From Rothia nasimurium (GTDB lineage: Bacteria; Actinomycetota; Actinomycetes; Actinomycetales; Micrococcaceae), in NCBI RefSeq assembly GCF_928392795.1, contig NZ_CAKMTJ010000003.1:1-64000 (forward strand): DNA of 64,000 nucleotides, written 5' to 3'. Below the pieces are notes generated by a model that worked only from the letters and a program-made list of their open reading frames with translations, was not told the origin of the DNA and did not search any database. This document shows positions 6,901 to 15,677 of this stretch, in pieces. The position numbers and the translations under genes are program-made. Each line of letters starts with the position of its first letter. The stretch's first letter is position 1.

Positions 6901-8466
6901 TTAGGGGACCGAGCAGGTACCGTTCTCGCTGAGTTCTGAGGTGAGCTGCGCGCGGTAGGCGGCGGTTTCAATCACGTCGAGGCCTGAGGGGCCGGACGCT
7001 GCTGAGCCGGTGCTTGAGGCAGCTGCGGTGGTGACGGTGGGCTGGACGCCTGAGGCTGAGTCTGCAATGACCTGCTGGACTGCGGTGTGGAGCTGGTCGA
7101 AGTCGGGGTAGGTGGGGAAGCTGGTGTCGAAGTAGGGTGGGCCTGCTGCGAACTGGATCAGGTCGTAGTTTTTGGATTTGAGGGCAACGTCCCCAAGGGC
7201 TGCGAGGCCGTTTTGGGGGATGTTGGTTTCGATGACCTGTTCGCCGGCTGCGGTGATGTCTGCGAATTTGGTGAGTACGTTGGCGGGGTCGAGCTGCTTG
7301 AGCATAGCTGCCTGTACGCAGCGTTGGCGGGCTTGACGGTCGTAGTCTGAGGCTCCTTCGCGGGAGCGGGCGTACCAGAGGGCGTGGAAGCCGTCGAGGT
7401 GCTGTACACCGGGTTCGATGTAGCCGTCGATGGGGTTGGGCAGGCCGGTAATTTCGTTGGTGCCGCCGCCGATGGGAACGTAGCCACCTACGTCGATGGT
7501 GATGCCGCCCAGGGCGTCGATGAGCTGCTCAAAGCCCGACATGTCGATGAGGATGTAGTTCTCGACGGTGATACCGAGGATACCTGATACAGCATCCATG
7601 GTTGCTTCGGCGCCGGGGTCGTCGGCTCCGGGGTAGAGGTCAGCGTAGTCGGCGGTGACGGTGGGGTAGAGGGCGTTGAGGATGCATTCGTCACCGCAGT
7701 CGAAACCAGTCGGGTAAACCTCCCAGAGGGGGGAGCCGTCTTCAAAGATGGCGTTTTGTAGGTTGCGGGGTACTGAGATGGTGATGGCCTGGCCGGTGGT
7801 TGCGTCGATGGATACTACGGTCATGGAGTCGGGGCGGCGGCCCACGCGGTCGGCGCCGGCGTCCCCACCCATGAGCAGGATGTTGTAGCGGCCGTCCTGT
7901 TCCTTGATGGGGGTGCCGCCGGCGAAGATGTTGCCGAGGGCGCCGCGTCCTACCCAGGTGATGTAGGCGGCGTAGCCTAGCCCGCCGCCGGTGAGGGCGA
8001 TGCAGGCAACGAGGGCAAGAGTGACCAGGGGTTTAGAGCGGCCTTCGAGTAGGCCCGGTCGAATGGCACGCAGGGTTGCTAGGAAGAGGTAGACCCAGCC
8101 AATAGCTAGGCCCACAAGGGCCGCCGCCACAAGTAGCAGTACCCAGGTATTGGTGACCAGGGAAAGCACGAGGGTGCGGCGGAGCGTCCAGAGTAGTAGT
8201 AGAGCTAGCACAAGACCCCAGACAGTGAAGGTAACCTTTAGTGCCCGGCGCCCCAGAGTCTTCTGCCCGGTCAGTAGTTGGGCAGAGCCCGGGAGGAAGA
8301 GGGTGAGCAGGAGCAAGACCCAGGCCCGGCGGGTACGGACGGATGCCGATGCCGCTTCGGGGTGTTTCAGCGGATCGGTGTAGGTAGGTTCTACCAGGTG
8401 CTGACCTCGTCCCCTGACACCCGTGATAGGGGCTGCGGAGCGTGGGCGCTTGCGCTCACCGGACAT
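6901..8466 (-). CDS. LytR-CpsA-Psr (LCP) family glycopolymer-peptidoglycan ligase
   Basis: 521 residues. LCP enzymes transfer undecaprenyl-linked glycopolymers to peptidoglycan outside the membrane. A charged cytoplasmic N-terminus is followed by about four hydrophobic segments between residues 45 and 170, then the LCP domain: NILLMGGDAG, the lipid-phosphate-binding RRPDSMTVVSID, SVPRN, and YARSREGASDYDRQARQR. A low-complexity Ser/Thr/Ala stretch precedes the C-terminus. The ATG has an AGGGAGG site 7 nt upstream. Unlike single-pass LCP proteins it carries extra membrane helices. With the many glycan genes in this window, it could attach one of those polymers. Confidence 0.93.
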   Translation of the reverse strand: MSGERKRPRSAAPITGVRGRGQHLVEPTYTDPLKHPEAASASVRTRRAWVLLLLTLFLPGSAQLLTGQKTLGRRALKVTFTVWGLVLALLLLWTLRRTLVLSLVTNTWVLLLVAAALVGLAIGWVYLFLATLRAIRPGLLEGRSKPLVTLALVACIALTGGGLGYAAYITWVGRGALGNIFAGGTPIKEQDGRYNILLMGGDAGADRVGRRPDSMTVVSIDATTGQAITISVPRNLQNAIFEDGSPLWEVYPTGFDCGDECILNALYPTVTADYADLYPGADDPGAEATMDAVSGILGITVENYILIDMSGFEQLIDALGGITIDVGGYVPIGGGTNEITGLPNPIDGYIEPGVQHLDGFHALWYARSREGASDYDRQARQRCVQAAMLKQLDPANVLTKFADITAAGEQVIETNIPQNGLAALGDVALKSKNYDLIQFAAGPPYFDTSFPTYPDFDQLHTAVQQVIADSASGVQPTVTTAAASSTGSAASGPSGLDVIETAAYRAQLTSELSENGTCSVP

Positions 8467-8493
8467 GTGTTTGCCTCCCTGGCGTGGTGGGCC

Positions 8494-8544
8494 TAAAAAA
8501 TAACTGAGTGTGGTTGAGTATCTTGGTATCTACTCAACCACACT
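8494..8544 (-). terminator. Intrinsic terminator of the purK-purE transcript
   Basis: A perfect 14-bp stem (8507-8520 with 8531-8544, TACTCAACCACACT-type) and 10-nt loop is followed on the reverse strand by a T-rich run (TTATTTTTTAG). It lies between the purE stop and the LCP start and reads in the purE direction. Confidence 0.85.
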
Positions 8545-8621
8545 ACTGAAAGAAGCTGGGTGCTCCCGGAGCGGTCTTCCTGAACTTGCCGAGGGGCAGG
8601 CAGGAGCCGCTGGGCAGGGGG

Positions 8622-9266
8622 TTAGGGCGCGTAGGGGGTCTTTTGCTGGCCGTCCCGTTCGTCATTGTGGGCGGGAGCGGTGAGCGGCTGTGCGGGTGCG
8701 TTGGGGGCGGCCCCTTCACCATCGAGTTCTGCCTTGTGCTCTTCAACCTTGGCGCGCAGAGCGGCACCCTTGTCCATGGCGGTCTGGCGCAGGGAAGCGG
8801 CGAAGTCTACGAGGTCGGCCCGTACCTGGCGGGCAAAGCCGTCGCTGCCTGAACCGAGCATACGCAGGGCTAGCAGGCCGGCGTTGCGGGCGCCGTTGAT
8901 GGAGACGGTCGCGACGGGCACGCCGGCAGGCATCTGCACAATCGACAGGAGCGAATCCATGCCGTCGAGAGACTTGAGCTTGACCGGCACACCGATAACG
9001 GGCAGGGGGGTAACAGAGGCCAGCATGCCAGGCAGGTGGGCTGCACCGCCGGCACCTGCAATGATGACGCGGATACCGCGGTCTGCTGCTTCACGCCCGT
9101 AGGCAATCATGTCTTCGGGCATGCGGTGAGCTGAGACCACGTCTGCTTCGTAGGGGATACCGAATTCTTCGAGGACTTCAGCTGCTGCTTCCATGACCGG
9201 CCAGTCTGAGTCTGAGCCCATCACGATGCCGACAATGGGGTTATTGGAGTCGTAGGGGGAGGTCAT
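8622..9266 (-). CDS. purE: N5-carboxyaminoimidazole ribonucleotide mutase
   Basis: 214 residues; converts N5-CAIR (the PurK product) to CAIR in purine synthesis. Class I PurE motifs are present: [29 protein letters not shown], and [15 protein letters not shown]. The ATG at 9266 has AAGGAG 5-6 nt upstream, so the longer reading from 9308 is not needed. The catalytic domain ends near residue 165; about 50 extra residues form a charged, then Pro/Ala-rich tail that is not needed for catalysis in other PurEs. Downstream of purK in the same direction (71-nt gap). Confidence 0.94.
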   Translation of the reverse strand: MTSPYDSNNPIVGIVMGSDSDWPVMEAAAEVLEEFGIPYEADVVSAHRMPEDMIAYGREAADRGIRVIIAGAGGAAHLPGMLASVTPLPVIGVPVKLKSLDGMDSLLSIVQMPAGVPVATVSINGARNAGLLALRMLGSGSDGFARQVRADLVDFAASLRQTAMDKGAALRAKVEEHKAELDGEGAAPNAPAQPLTAPAHNDERDGQQKTPYAP

Positions 9267-9337
9267 GTTGCTCCTTGAAACTAGGGGTGGTGCGGACGCC
9301 CGCCCCACCTGGGTAGGGCCGGGCTGATTCCGCGGGG

Positions 9338-10531
9338 TTAGGGGGTAGAAGGGCCGTCGGTGAGCAGGGAGGCTGCCGCGGTAGCCTGCTGGCGGAGGGC
9401 GGGGAGCTCGTTGGCGGGGCCGGTCATATTGATGTGCCCAATCTTGCGGCCGGGCTTTACCGCCTTGCCGTAGTAGTGGACCTTGGCTGCCGGGTAGTCT
9501 TCCATAAGCTGCGGGTAGACACCGAAGATATCGTCGTTAGTGCCGCCCAAGAAATTCTTCATCAGGGCGACTTCGCCCTTGATGTCGGTGTTACCCAGGG
9601 GGTAGTTAGCAACGGCTCGCAGGTGCTGTTCGAACTGGCTGGTGACGGATCCGTCCTGGGTCCAGTGGCCGGAGTTGTGGGGGCGCATGGCGAACTCGTT
9701 AATGAGGAAGCCCGCTACAGAGCCGGGAACCTCAAAGAGTTCAGCGGCCATCACACCGGTAACGCCCAACTCGGTTGCAACTTTAAGGGCGGCTGCCTGG
9801 GCTGCTTCTGCTACCTTGGGGGAGATGCCGGGGGCAGGTGCAATGACTTCGTCGCAGACCGAGTTCACCTGAATGGACTCAGCTACGGGCCAGGCTATAA
9901 CCTGCCCAGAATCACGACGGGCTACCAGAGCAGAGAGCTCGCGGGTAAAAGGAACCTTTTCCTCTACCAGCAGGGCTGAAAAATCGGTGCGGTCAGGCAG
10001 TTGCTCAAACCAGGGGGCCGATTTTGCGCGGGCGTCCTGCTCATTATCGAGCACCATCACGCCCTTACCGTCATAGCCACCCCGCGGGGTCTTCAGCACA
10101 ACCGGCCAGCCGCCCTCCTTGCCGAAAGTAAGCAGCTCATCGAGGGTACGAACCTCGGCCCAGCGGGGGTTAGGCAAACCCAGGCGGTCAACAGCCTTGC
10201 GCATCTCAATCTTGTCCTGGGCGTGAACCAGGGCAGCGGGGCGGGGCTGTACGTTAACACCCTCATCCATCAGACGCTGCAGAAAATCGGTGGGCACATG
10301 CTCATGATCAAAGGTGAGCACATCAACCTCACGGGCAAAAGCTGCCAGGGTATCGTAGTCCCGGTAGTCACCCACCGGTGCCAAGGGCACCGCCCGGCGA
10401 GCACAGACGTCCTCGCTCTCAGCCAGAATACGAAGGTCGAAGCCAAGTTCGGTAGCGGCGGGCGCCATCATGCGCGCCAGCTGGCCGCCACCTACAACAC
10501 CAATTTTTGGTCCAGTCATAGGGTAAGTCAC
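9338..10531 (-). CDS. purK: 5-(carboxyamino)imidazole ribonucleotide synthase
   Basis: 397 residues; ATP-dependent carboxylation of AIR to N5-CAIR, the step before PurE. This is an ATP-grasp enzyme: an N-terminal pre-grasp domain with [12 protein letters not shown], the ATP-binding [16 protein letters not shown] loop, and the [14 protein letters not shown] core. I chose the GTG at 10531: a TAGCCT box lies exactly 7 nt upstream, giving a leaderless transcript. An ATG four codons later (10519) is possible but has no ribosome site. Confidence 0.94.
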   Translation of the reverse strand: MTYPMTGPKIGVVGGGQLARMMAPAATELGFDLRILAESEDVCARRAVPLAPVGDYRDYDTLAAFAREVDVLTFDHEHVPTDFLQRLMDEGVNVQPRPAALVHAQDKIEMRKAVDRLGLPNPRWAEVRTLDELLTFGKEGGWPVVLKTPRGGYDGKGVMVLDNEQDARAKSAPWFEQLPDRTDFSALLVEEKVPFTRELSALVARRDSGQVIAWPVAESIQVNSVCDEVIAPAPGISPKVAEAAQAAALKVATELGVTGVMAAELFEVPGSVAGFLINEFAMRPHNSGHWTQDGSVTSQFEQHLRAVANYPLGNTDIKGEVALMKNFLGGTNDDIFGVYPQLMEDYPAAKVHYYGKAVKPGRKIGHINMTGPANELPALRQQATAAASLLTDGPSTP

Positions 10532-10538
10532 AGTCACT

Positions 10539-10544
10539 AGGCTA
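10539..10544 (-). promoter_or_regulatory. -10 box of a leaderless promoter for purK
   Basis: TAGCCT on the reverse strand, 7 nt (AGTGACT), then the GTG start. The 270 nt between purK and the divergent GtrA gene otherwise show no recognisable riboswitch or operator. Confidence 0.6.
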
Positions 10545-10804
10545 CCTGGGCACACGGTGCTTGTAAAAGCCCCAGCTACATGCTGAACAGGCCCAGAGGC
10601 ACCGGGGTCAGTTCCCAGGCAATGCCCCGCAATCTGTGAGCAAAATACTACCCCTGCCAGGAGGGCACCGGGCCCATAGCGCCTGTACTATGTGAACAGA
10701 AAAGACCTGCTCCCCAGTTCAGTCAGTGCGCCCCAGGCTCCCTGCCGAACTCATGCACGTTCCCGCCGGGAGGGGCCCGCACCAGAAGACTTAGGGAGAA
10801 AACC

Positions 10805-11380
10805 ATGAGCTCGCTCAAGCAGCGCCTAGAGACCCTGTGGCACAGTCACGGCCGGGAGATAGCCCAGTTCCTGAGTGTCGGTGGCCTGGCCTTCATCATT
10901 AACTCGGTGATTTATTGGACGCTGATGCACTCCATCTTGTCCGATGGGCATGCCAAAGCCAAGGTTGTAGCCGGTATTGTCGCCACCATCTTCTCTTGGG
11001 TGGTGAACCGCCTGTGGACCTTCCGCGAAAAACGCACCGGTAACAAGGTGCGTGAGGCTATCGAATTCGGCATCGTCAACGCCATCGGTATCGGTATCGA
11101 GGCCTCCTGCGTGCTCTTTAGCCTCTACGTACTGGGTCTAACCAGCCCGCGGGCGTCCTTTATCTCGGGCACCATCATCGGTACCATCTTGGGCACCATC
11201 GTGCGCTATTTCCTCTACAAGTTCTGGGTCTTCTCACAGAGCAGGAGCCATAACGGCGATAAGACCTCCGAAGAAAAGCGGGCCGAGCTGATCGAAGAGG
11301 CTACCAAGATTATGACCGGCTCCCTGCCTATCGTTGAGAAGGCAGAGACCGGGCCCGTTCGTCGCCCAAAACTCGACTAA
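10805..11380 (+). CDS. GtrA-like membrane protein
   Basis: 191 residues with four predicted transmembrane helices, covering FLSVGGLAFIINSVIYWTL, the VVAGIVATIFSWVVNRLWTF segment, and two more up to about residue 145, then a charged cytoplasmic tail. The NRLWTFR and KFWVFSQ segments are typical of GtrA proteins, which help move polyprenyl-linked sugars or support cell-surface glycosylation. The ATG has GGGAG 7 nt upstream. Its last 53 bp overlap the 3' end of the convergent TIGR03089 gene. Confidence 0.88.
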   Translation: MSSLKQRLETLWHSHGREIAQFLSVGGLAFIINSVIYWTLMHSILSDGHAKAKVVAGIVATIFSWVVNRLWTFREKRTGNKVREAIEFGIVNAIGIGIEASCVLFSLYVLGLTSPRASFISGTIIGTILGTIVRYFLYKFWVFSQSRSHNGDKTSEEKRAELIEEATKIMTGSLPIVEKAETGPVRRPKLD

Positions 11381-12080
11381 GACGCTCCTGCTCCCAGGTC
11401 ACCGCCGGATCGAGAACCAGAGCTGCCCGGCCTGAAGCCATGACCGCCAGGGCCTGCTCTAGGTAAGCGGCATCAAAAAGTTCACCTGGAACCTGGAGGG
11501 CGGCTACTTCGTGCTCATATTCGGTAGTCAGGGCCGTAGCCTGCTCGGTAAGCTGCTCCATCAACCGGCCATAGCTGATGCCAGCCCATGCCTGCCCCTC
11601 TGCTGCTGGGGCAGCCCAGCCCACATAGACGTCGGGGTGGGACCTCACCTCAGCGGCATAATCAAGTACATCAGGCGGTAGCTGCCCCATAAATCGGGGC
11701 GCCAGCGGCTCGGCGGCTACAGCCAGCAGATATTCTGCCTCGGCCCCCTCTAGCTCTGCCGTATCAAAGGCGGCGCGGACGTCCGCCCCCGCCTGCAGCT
11801 CCCACGTCAAGGTTGCCCCTACCCGCAGACCAGCTGCTGCTAAAACTAGCGACCGCCAGTGCAGGCGCTGGGGGAGCGCCAGTAGGGAACCGGGCTCTAC
11901 CTCACACTCATCAACCAAAAAATTAGCGGTCTTTGCGACCCAGTTGTCAAAAACCCGACCCGAAAGCTCAATCCGCTCACCCGGCGCTGAATACCAGAGC
12001 AGGGCAGGAGACTGCCGCTGAGCCAAAAGATTCATGAACTGAGGGAAAGAAGAAGCTGCCTGGGAAAATGATGCTGTCAT
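11328..12080 (-). CDS. TIGR03089 family protein
   Basis: 250 residues. This actinobacterial family resembles the N-terminal part of AMP-forming acyl-CoA ligases (ERIELSGRVFDNWVAKTANFL, the block that opens such enzymes) but lacks the ligase AMP-binding and C-terminal domains, so catalysis is unlikely and the role is unknown. The ATG at 12080 is supported by a TAGAGT box exactly 7 nt upstream. The 3' end runs 53 bp into the convergent GtrA gene. Confidence 0.85.
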   Translation of the reverse strand: MTASFSQAASSFPQFMNLLAQRQSPALLWYSAPGERIELSGRVFDNWVAKTANFLVDECEVEPGSLLALPQRLHWRSLVLAAAGLRVGATLTWELQAGADVRAAFDTAELEGAEAEYLLAVAAEPLAPRFMGQLPPDVLDYAAEVRSHPDVYVGWAAPAAEGQAWAGISYGRLMEQLTEQATALTTEYEHEVAALQVPGELFDAAYLEQALAVMASGRAALVLDPAVTWEQERLSRVLGDERARSLPSQR

Positions 12081-12087
12081 GCTCCCT

Positions 12088-12093
12088 ACTCTA
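12088..12093 (-). promoter_or_regulatory. -10 box of a leaderless promoter for the TIGR03089 gene
   Basis: TAGAGT on the reverse strand, then 7 nt (AGGGAGC), then the ATG. The GGAG in the spacer is too close to the start to work as a Shine-Dalgarno. Confidence 0.55.
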
Positions 12094-12208
12094 GGGCACC
12101 GCCAGCTCCGCGGCCAGAGGGCCCCAGATGCGGTAAATGCATATACCACAGAGAAACGCAAATTATTGTGAGAGAATCTCGTGTGAAGAAGATTTTTTTA
12201 ATCCCAGC

Positions 12209-12238
12209 TTGACGAATAGGCGGTTACACGCGTGTAAT
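12209..12238 (+). promoter_or_regulatory. Putative promoter of whiB2-DUF3499
   Basis: TTGACG (12209-12214) and TGTAAT (12233-12238) are separated by 18 bp, near the housekeeping sigma consensus. The spacer contains the palindrome ACACGCGTGT, a possible operator. The start codon is about 55 nt downstream, so this transcript has a leader. Confidence 0.5.
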
Positions 12239-12293
12239 TAGGTGCAGGGAATTTTTTATTCTGTCCTCAGTTTGGGATATGAAAGGGAAGACT

Positions 12294-12767
12294 ATGGGCC
12301 TCCACAGCCGCCTGCCTCAGGGCGCTGCAGGGCGCACGCCTGATGTGGCCCAGTACCACACTATGCACTCTGCCCAGTATTTAGAAGACCAGGCTACCGC
12401 CTTGCTCAATGCTGCCGCCCCCAAAGGCCGCGGCCGAGCAAGCTCACTTGCCAGTAGCTCAGCTACCGATATGTTCTCTACCGACTCCGAGGCCCTCTCC
12501 CTCTGGCAGCAGGCCGCCGGTATCTACAGCACAGACGGTGACGACGGCGAACTCTCTTGGCAGGCAGATGCCCTCTGCGCCCAGACCGACCCCGAGGCCT
12601 TCTTCCCTGAAAAGGGCGGATCAACCCGCGACGCTAAGCGAGTATGCAGCGAATGCCCCGTTCGCGAAGCCTGCCTAGAATACGCCATGGAAAACGACGA
12701 GCGCTTCGGTATCTGGGGCGGCTTATCAGAGCGTGAACGCCGCCGCCTCCGCAAGCAAGCTATCTAA
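12294..12767 (+). CDS. whiB2: WhiB-family iron-sulfur transcriptional regulator, WhiB2/WhmD type
   Basis: 157 residues. Wbl proteins carry a [4Fe-4S] cluster and regulate transcription by contacting the primary sigma factor; the WhiB2/WhmD group controls cell division and septation. The four ligand cysteines are in ALCAQTDP, RVCSECPVREACLEY, followed by the G(I/V)WGG turn (FGIWGGLSERERRRLRKQ) and basic tail. A long N-terminal extension (about 90 residues) is usual for this group. I prefer the ATG at 12294 because AAAGGGAAG lies just upstream; the ATG at 12279 has no site. DUF3499 follows after 18 nt, a conserved pairing. Confidence 0.9.
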   Translation: MGLHSRLPQGAAGRTPDVAQYHTMHSAQYLEDQATALLNAAAPKGRGRASSLASSSATDMFSTDSEALSLWQQAAGIYSTDGDDGELSWQADALCAQTDPEAFFPEKGGSTRDAKRVCSECPVREACLEYAMENDERFGIWGGLSERERRRLRKQAI

Positions 12768-12785
12768 GAAAGAAGGGCTTGATTC

Positions 12786-13049
12786 ATGGCAATCACCCGC
12801 CAGTGCTCACGCCAGACCTGCCAGCGTGAGGCTATTTTCACGCTCACCTATGCCTACGCCCAGTCAACCGCTGTGATTGGCCCCCTCTCGGTGCACCGGG
12901 AGCCCCACGCCTACGACCTGTGCGAATTCCACGCTGACCGTCTCACCGCCCCGCAGGGGTGGGACGTCGTGCGCCTGGACGCCCCCGTTACCAGCCCCGA
13001 GAACGAAGAGCAGGCGGACGCGTCCTACCCGCCCCTGCGCTCAGTCTAA
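12786..13049 (+). CDS. DUF3499 family protein
   Basis: 87 residues. DUF3499 is a small actinobacterial family with a probable metal site: CSRQTCQREA near the N-terminus and YDLCEFHADRL later give Cys/His pairs in a zinc-ribbon-like spacing. It follows whiB2 by 18 nt with an AAGAAAGAAGGG ribosome site, so the two are almost certainly co-transcribed. Function unknown. Confidence 0.87.
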   Translation: MAITRQCSRQTCQREAIFTLTYAYAQSTAVIGPLSVHREPHAYDLCEFHADRLTAPQGWDVVRLDAPVTSPENEEQADASYPPLRSV

Positions 13050-13064
13050 AACCTGAGCCCGCGC

Positions 13065-13095
13065 AACCCGTTGGCCTTCCGCCAACGGGTTTTCT
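13065..13095 (+). terminator. Intrinsic terminator after whiB2-DUF3499
   Basis: Perfect 11-bp stem AACCCGTTGGC / GCCAACGGGTT with a 5-nt loop, then TTCTT. Confidence 0.9.
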
Positions 13096-13192
13096 TGTAG
13101 CCGCTATATCAAAAACAGCCCCCATCCGATAAACTTTGACGAGCACACAACACACGCGCGCCCACAGTACGTGACATAAGGAAGATAAGTTC

Positions 13193-14443
13193 GTGGTCAA
13201 CCCCATCAACGCAGCCAACCGAGACGCCTTTACCCGCCGGTCCTTCGTAGCCGTCGGAGCCCTGGGCACCGTGACCCTGGCAGCCTGCTCCACCTCAGAG
13301 AGCACCACCGCCAGCAGCGAGACCAGTAGCGCGAGTGCTACCGCAAGCGCCACCCCCAGCCCCACTGCCAAGTTCTCCGGCACTGTAGAGGTTTACCCCG
13401 CCCTCGACGAGGTAGAAATCAACCCCATCGAGACCGTCACCGTCACCACCGCTGACTCGACCCTCACCAAGGTCACCGTCACCACCGCAAAGGGCGAAGA
13501 ACTTGCCGGCGAACTGGCAGCAGACGGTAAGAGCTGGGCCTCCACCGACCGCATGCTCTTCCACAGCGATTACACCGTCGAATGGGAAGCCGAAGACACC
13601 GCAGGCACCGCGGGCACCGGTGAAAGCACCTTCTCCACCGTCTCAGCCGCCTACGAAGTAGACACCCTCATGAACTTCGACGAGGGCACTACCTACGGCA
13701 TCGGTAAAATCATCCAGTTCAACTTCTCCGAGCCGATTCTGAACAAGGCTGAGGTAGAAAAGCGTATTACCGTCAAAGGTGGTGGCGACCAGGCCGGTAA
13801 GTTCCGCTGGTACAGCGACTACATGGTGCGCTACCGCCCCGAAGACAAGTGGGCCACCAACTCCACCATCTCCGTTACCGTCGATATTTTCGGCCTTGAC
13901 GTGGGCAACGGCATGATTGGCAACCACACCACCACCCGTACTTTCAAGACCTGGAACAAGCGCTACGCTTTTGCAGACAACAACACCAAGACCATCAAGA
14001 TGTATGTTGATGATGTCATGGTGCGCGAATCCTACATCACCCTGGGCAACTCCGAGTGGCCCTCAGTTGTTGGCCAGCTGGTCATCATGGAAAAGGCCGA
14101 GAGCTACTACTTCAACCCCGGCTCCCTCAACCTGGACGTGAACGACCCCCACTACTACGAACCCTTCTGGGCCTCCTGGACCTCCCGCCTGACCTCCGGC
14201 GGCGTATTCGTGCACCAGGCCCTGCCCTCAGCCTGGTCTTCGGTAGGCCGTGTGAACGTCTCCCACGGCTGCATCGGTATGCTGCCCGATGACGCTAAGT
14301 TCTTCTACAACACCTTCGGCGTAGGCGATGTGGTGGAGACCGTTAACACCGGCTACCCCCAGGCTGACCCCGATGACGGCTACGGCGACTGGAACATCCC
14401 CTTCGCCAACTACCACGACTCAAACTGGAAGGGTAACTGGTAA
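13193..14443 (+). CDS. L,D-transpeptidase lipoprotein (Ig-like domains + YkuD)
   Basis: 416 residues. L,D-transpeptidases form 3-3 peptidoglycan cross-links outside the membrane. The N-terminus has a Tat-like RRSF followed by a hydrophobic stretch and lipobox (LAAC, about residues 26-29), then a Ser/Thr/Ala linker to about 60. Two beta-rich Ig-like domains (about 63-255, as in mycobacterial Ldts) precede the YkuD domain (about 256-395) with catalytic VNVSHGCIGM: His, Gly, and the nucleophile Cys are intact. The GTG start has AAGGAAG upstream. Monocistronic: terminators lie on both sides. Confidence 0.93.
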   Translation: MVNPINAANRDAFTRRSFVAVGALGTVTLAACSTSESTTASSETSSASATASATPSPTAKFSGTVEVYPALDEVEINPIETVTVTTADSTLTKVTVTTAKGEELAGELAADGKSWASTDRMLFHSDYTVEWEAEDTAGTAGTGESTFSTVSAAYEVDTLMNFDEGTTYGIGKIIQFNFSEPILNKAEVEKRITVKGGGDQAGKFRWYSDYMVRYRPEDKWATNSTISVTVDIFGLDVGNGMIGNHTTTRTFKTWNKRYAFADNNTKTIKMYVDDVMVRESYITLGNSEWPSVVGQLVIMEKAESYYFNPGSLNLDVNDPHYYEPFWASWTSRLTSGGVFVHQALPSAWSSVGRVNVSHGCIGMLPDDAKFFYNTFGVGDVVETVNTGYPQADPDDGYGDWNIPFANYHDSNWKGNW

Positions 14444-14470
14444 GACCAGAGCCTAACCGGCACAGACTGT

Positions 14471-14516
14471 AAAACTCCCGCCCCTAGCACCGCCCCGGTG
14501 CCCGGGCGGGAGTTTT
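14471..14516 (+). terminator. Intrinsic terminator after the L,D-transpeptidase gene
   Basis: A 13-bp stem AAAACTCCCGCCC / GGGCGGGAGTTTT encloses an inner GCACCG/CGGTGC hairpin and ends in TTTTT. Confidence 0.92.
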
Positions 14517-14578
14517 TGATATCTACCGCGTAGAATACACAGGCAGACACACCCTAGACACCCGGGAGGAAACCCGCC

Positions 14579-15601
14579 GTGGCCCAGCAGCCCGACCAGA
14601 ACCAGGAGTGGAAGAAACTCACCCCCGCCGTCACCCCGCCTAAGGCCGATAGCCTACTGTCAGCCCGCCGGGCTGAGCGCGGTATTCAGACTCCGGCTCC
14701 TACCGCCCACGAGGTAGGCGACACCAGCCCGTCGGCAGAGCAGACCGGGGCGGACGCTCCCTCCGAGGCTGCCCCCTGGACCGCGCCCCTAGCCGCGGTG
14801 GCAGCTCCCGAAGGTAACGCGTCCGCCCCTGAATCCACCCCGGCTGCAGAACGCGCCGAAGCCCGCGAAGTCGCGGTAGACGACAAGCCCCGCCTGCTGG
14901 GGCTGCGCCGGGCTATCATCGCCCTGGCCGTTCCCGTGCTGACCATCATGCTAGCCGTGCGTGCCGTCGCCAGCCCCGCCTTCCTCTGGCTCGAATACCA
15001 CCGCCCCGGCTTCCCCTCAGACAGCTACGGCTTCGATACCCAGGAAAGACTGCGTCTGGGCTCCTACGGGCTGGACTATATCTTGAACTTTGCCCCCCAC
15101 ACCTACCTGGCCGATATCACCACCGGCGGCAACACTGCCTTCCTTGCCAGCGAAGTTGAGCACATGACCGACGTCAAACGGGTCATGCTGATCAGTATGA
15201 CCTTTGCCCTCATTATGCTGGTGCTGGCCCTGCTCTCAGCTCGAACCCTGCGCCTGCGGGCCCCGGGCGTCCTGCGCTCCTCCCTTTTCACCGGTGCCTG
15301 GCTCACCCTAGCCCTGCTCATCGGTCTGGGCGTTGCCGGCGCTATCGGCTGGGAAGCCTTCTTCACCACCTTCCACGAGGTCTTCTTCCCCCAGGGCAAC
15401 TGGCAGTTCCGCATGAGCGATACTCTCATCCGCCTCTACCCGCCTCAGTTCTGGGTGGACGCCGCCGCCACCGCAGGTGCCCTTACCCTCCTTATCACGG
15501 TTGCCCTCCTCGTCATGACCTGGCCTACCCGCTACCGCAAGCAGCTAGCCCTCAAGCGCCGGGCAGAGCGCCAGGAGCTCAAAGAACTCCTGACCAAGTA
15601 A
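14579..15601 (+). CDS. DUF1461 / TIGR01906 family integral membrane protein
   Basis: 340 residues. An acidic, Pro/Ala-rich cytoplasmic N-terminus (1-110) precedes about four transmembrane helices (near 112-135, 205-225, 240-260 and 300-325). Between helices 1 and 2 is the conserved external segment with FLWLEYHRPGFPSDSYGF and RLRLGSYGLDYI, followed by EVEHMTDVK. The family is widespread in Gram-positive bacteria without a firm function. The GTG start has GGGAGG about 9 nt upstream. Convergent with pmt across a strong shared terminator. Confidence 0.85.
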   Translation: MAQQPDQNQEWKKLTPAVTPPKADSLLSARRAERGIQTPAPTAHEVGDTSPSAEQTGADAPSEAAPWTAPLAAVAAPEGNASAPESTPAAERAEAREVAVDDKPRLLGLRRAIIALAVPVLTIMLAVRAVASPAFLWLEYHRPGFPSDSYGFDTQERLRLGSYGLDYILNFAPHTYLADITTGGNTAFLASEVEHMTDVKRVMLISMTFALIMLVLALLSARTLRLRAPGVLRSSLFTGAWLTLALLIGLGVAGAIGWEAFFTTFHEVFFPQGNWQFRMSDTLIRLYPPQFWVDAAATAGALTLLITVALLVMTWPTRYRKQLALKRRAERQELKELLTK

Positions 15602-15616
15602 AACCGCACAAGAACA

Positions 15617-15658
15617 TACAGCCCGGGGCCGGTTCAGAAGAACCGGCCCCGGGCTGTA
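15617..15658. terminator. Bidirectional terminator between DUF1461 and pmt
   Basis: A perfect 19-bp stem, TACAGCCCGGGGCCGGTTC and its complement, with an AGAA loop. There is no long U-tract, but the stability and the position between convergent genes support the call. Confidence 0.85.
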
Positions 15659-15677
15659 CGGCTGTCATGAGAGAATC

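Noticed and set aside
10545-10804. A purine riboswitch or PurR-type operator upstream of purK
   Set aside because: purK appears leaderless, leaving no room for a riboswitch, and no clear palindromic operator stands out.
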